Source of the DNA: CAZIXN01 sp039180415
Lineage (GTDB): Bacteria > Planctomycetota > Phycisphaerae > Phycisphaerales > Phycisphaeraceae
Reading direction: 5' to 3'
Assembly: GCA_039180415.1 (NCBI GenBank)
Contig: JBCDDH010000082.1
Location: 1 to 14,340, forward strand
DNA: 14,340 nucleotides
The position numbers and the translations under genes were made by a program. Shown here piece by piece: positions 13,446-14,340 of the stretch. The first letter of the stretch is position 1. Each line of letters begins with the position of its first letter. The notes under the pieces are model-generated. The model saw only the letters and a list, made by a program, of their open reading frames with translations, did no database searches and had not been told where the DNA came from.

Positions 13446-14003
13446 TTGGATTCCGCCGCGTTTCGTGAACTCGCGATGAAGGAACTCGACGCGGTCTATC
13501 GCATGGCCATGACCCTGGCCCGCGACCCCAACGAAGCCTCCGACCTTGTCCAGGAGACCTATCTCAAGGCCTTCAAGGCCGAGGAGCGTTTCGAGCTCCG
13601 TGGGGCCGGCGTCAAGCCCTGGCTATTCAAAATCCTGCACAACAATTTCTATTCTCGTTACCAGAAGAAGAAGCGCGAATCGCCCACCGATTCCGAAATT
13701 CTGCACGACGCGATGCCCGGCGTTTCCGACGAGCCGCCGCCGGCGTGGGACCTCGAACACCTCGATTGGGAGCAGGTCGACGACCGGCTTAAGCACGCGA
13801 TCAACGAGCTGCCCGAGCATTACCGGGAGGTCCTTTTGCTCTGGGCCGTGGAGGGCCTGAAGTATCGCGAAATCGCCGAGGTCCTCGACGTCGCCTTGGG
13901 CACCGTCATGTCCCGGCTTTACCGAGCCCGCAAAACCCTCTCAACCCAATTAGCCGGCCTCGCCGCCGAGCACGGCATCGCCGTGAATACCGCCGATTTG
14001 TAG
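13446..14003 (+). CDS. ECF-type RNA polymerase sigma factor (second)
   Basis: A 185-aa sigma-70 family protein with regions 2 and 4 only. Region 2 (about 12-76) has MKELDAVYRMAMTLARDPNE, the core-binding ASDLVQETYLKAFKA (31-45), and VKPWLFKILHNNFYSRYQKKKR (56-77) as region 2.4. A linker rich in acidic residues and Pro follows. Region 4 (about 112-166) has LPEHYREVLLLWAVEGLKYREIAEVLDVALGTVMSRLYRARKTL, closely matching the ECF consensus. The start is taken as TTG 13446 (reading MDSAAFRELAMKE), with GAGG 7 bases upstream; ATG 13476 would be 10 residues shorter. It is separated from the first sigma module by about 70 bases and followed by a probable anti-sigma gene after 123 bases. It has a closer match to the ECF consensus than the first sigma, and the two are not obvious recent duplicates. 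Confidence 0.92.
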   Translation: MDSAAFRELAMKELDAVYRMAMTLARDPNEASDLVQETYLKAFKAEERFELRGAGVKPWLFKILHNNFYSRYQKKKRESPTDSEILHDAMPGVSDEPPPAWDLEHLDWEQVDDRLKHAINELPEHYREVLLLWAVEGLKYREIAEVLDVALGTVMSRLYRARKTLSTQLAGLAAEHGIAVNTADL

Positions 14004-14060
14004 GCTATCGGCCCGTCATTCCCGACCGAAAAAATTTCTCGACCAAAAAATCGGAGTTAC

Positions 14061-14075
14061 CGGGAATCATTCCCG
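14061..14075. promoter_or_regulatory. Palindrome CGGGAATCATTCCCG with an extra half-site
   Basis: A perfect inverted repeat of 7-base arms around one central base in the 123-base gap before the last gene. A third copy of the half-site ATTCCCG lies at 14018-14024. This could be a regulator binding site controlling the anti-sigma gene, or a short hairpin; there is no T-run directly after it. The A-runs at about 14029-14035 and 14045-14050 are the only other features of the gap. Confidence 0.4.
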
Positions 14076-14126
14076 CCCCCGCCCGATTCGGCCCTGAGCA
14101 CTCCGTTTTTTTCCGGCCACGAATCC

Positions 14127-14340
14127 ATGACCAGCCCGAACGACTCAAACCGCGCGTGGGAACGCATCGCCGCCTTCGCCGACGGGGAATTGAACCCCGA
14201 GGAATGCTGCGACCTGCTGCGTGAAGCGGCCGAGCAGCCCGACGTCGCCAAGTCGGCCGAACACCAACGGCAGCTCCGGAAGCTGCTCGCCGGCTGCATG
14301 GACTGCGAAGTCACCATGCGCTGCCCCGACGAGTTGAAGA
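14127..14340 (+). CDS. Probable anti-sigma factor, partial (runs off the window)
   Basis: The first 71 residues are visible and the frame is open at the window end. It starts ATG at 14127 with no Shine-Dalgarno. The segment WERIAAFADGELNPEECCDLL (11-31) matches the AYxDGELxxEE opening of many anti-sigma factors. It then has a helix (HQRQLRKLLAG, 46-56) and Cys57-x-x-Cys60, with His46 and Cys66 nearby; Cys27 and Cys28 also occur. This is like, but not identical to, the H-x3-C-x2-C zinc motif of ZAS anti-sigma domains, since no His lies 4 residues before Cys57. It directly follows the second ECF sigma gene on the same strand, which supports the role. Whether a membrane segment follows cannot be seen. 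Confidence 0.7.
   Translation, partial: MTSPNDSNRAWERIAAFADGELNPEECCDLLREAAEQPDVAKSAEHQRQLRKLLAGCMDCEVTMRCPDELK

Noticed and set aside
1..14340. CRISPR arrays, insertion sequences, prophage genes or toxin-antitoxin pairs
   Set aside because: No regular spaced repeats, transposase, integrase or phage-like proteins were seen; the genes are regulators, metabolism and housekeeping.

Overview
The window looks like chromosomal DNA from a GC-rich planctomycete, most likely of the Phycisphaerae. The reasons are the high GC content, a pseudopilin with the FTLIELLVV leader, a carbohydrate locus built on a sulfatase and a sodium:solute symporter, a long-loop CsrA, and tandem ECF sigma factor genes. The taxonomic call is an inference from gene content; no marker gene is present. 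No stretch over 300 bases lacks a gene. The largest gaps are 1985-2188, 8807-8965, 9242-9395, 10554-10682 and 14004-14126, and what each holds is listed.

Left part (3-8646, all minus strand): a carbohydrate-use locus. In transcription order it encodes a sulfatase with no signal peptide, a ROK-type regulator, a sodium:solute symporter, a lipoprotein with a CBM9-like domain, and a sugar-phosphate isomerase/epimerase of the xylose isomerase-like TIM-barrel family. After a 204-base gap come a LacI-type regulator and a pseudopilin. Symporter/lipoprotein, lipoprotein/isomerase and LacI/pseudopilin each share a 4-base ATGA stop/start overlap, so translation is probably coupled. The simplest reading is import of a (sulfated) sugar, desulfation and isomerisation in the cytoplasm, with two sugar-responsive regulators. 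The LacI gene has its own promoter, directly followed by a perfect 18-bp palindrome that looks like an autoregulatory operator.

Middle (8693-10553): a tRNA-Thr(GGT) gene on the minus strand with a strong intrinsic terminator, a plus-strand Nfu-type iron-sulfur scaffold gene, a plus-strand csrA with several GGA sites in its leader, and a minus-strand S-methyl-5'-thioadenosine phosphorylase gene convergent with csrA.

Right part (10683-14340, all plus strand): a secreted, very acidic coiled-coil protein of unknown function, an ECF sigma factor with a TTG start behind a strong Shine-Dalgarno, a membrane protein overlapping it by 4 bases (probable anti-sigma factor or sensor), then a second ECF sigma factor, also probably starting at TTG, followed by the start of a probable soluble anti-sigma factor cut by the window edge.

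A recurring signal is a TATGAT or TATGGT box exactly 6-7 bases before the start codon of four genes that head transcription units (sulfatase, ROK, Nfu, MTA phosphorylase). This suggests leaderless mRNAs and fixes their start codons. Genes inside operons, and csrA, instead use Shine-Dalgarno sites or ATGA coupling.
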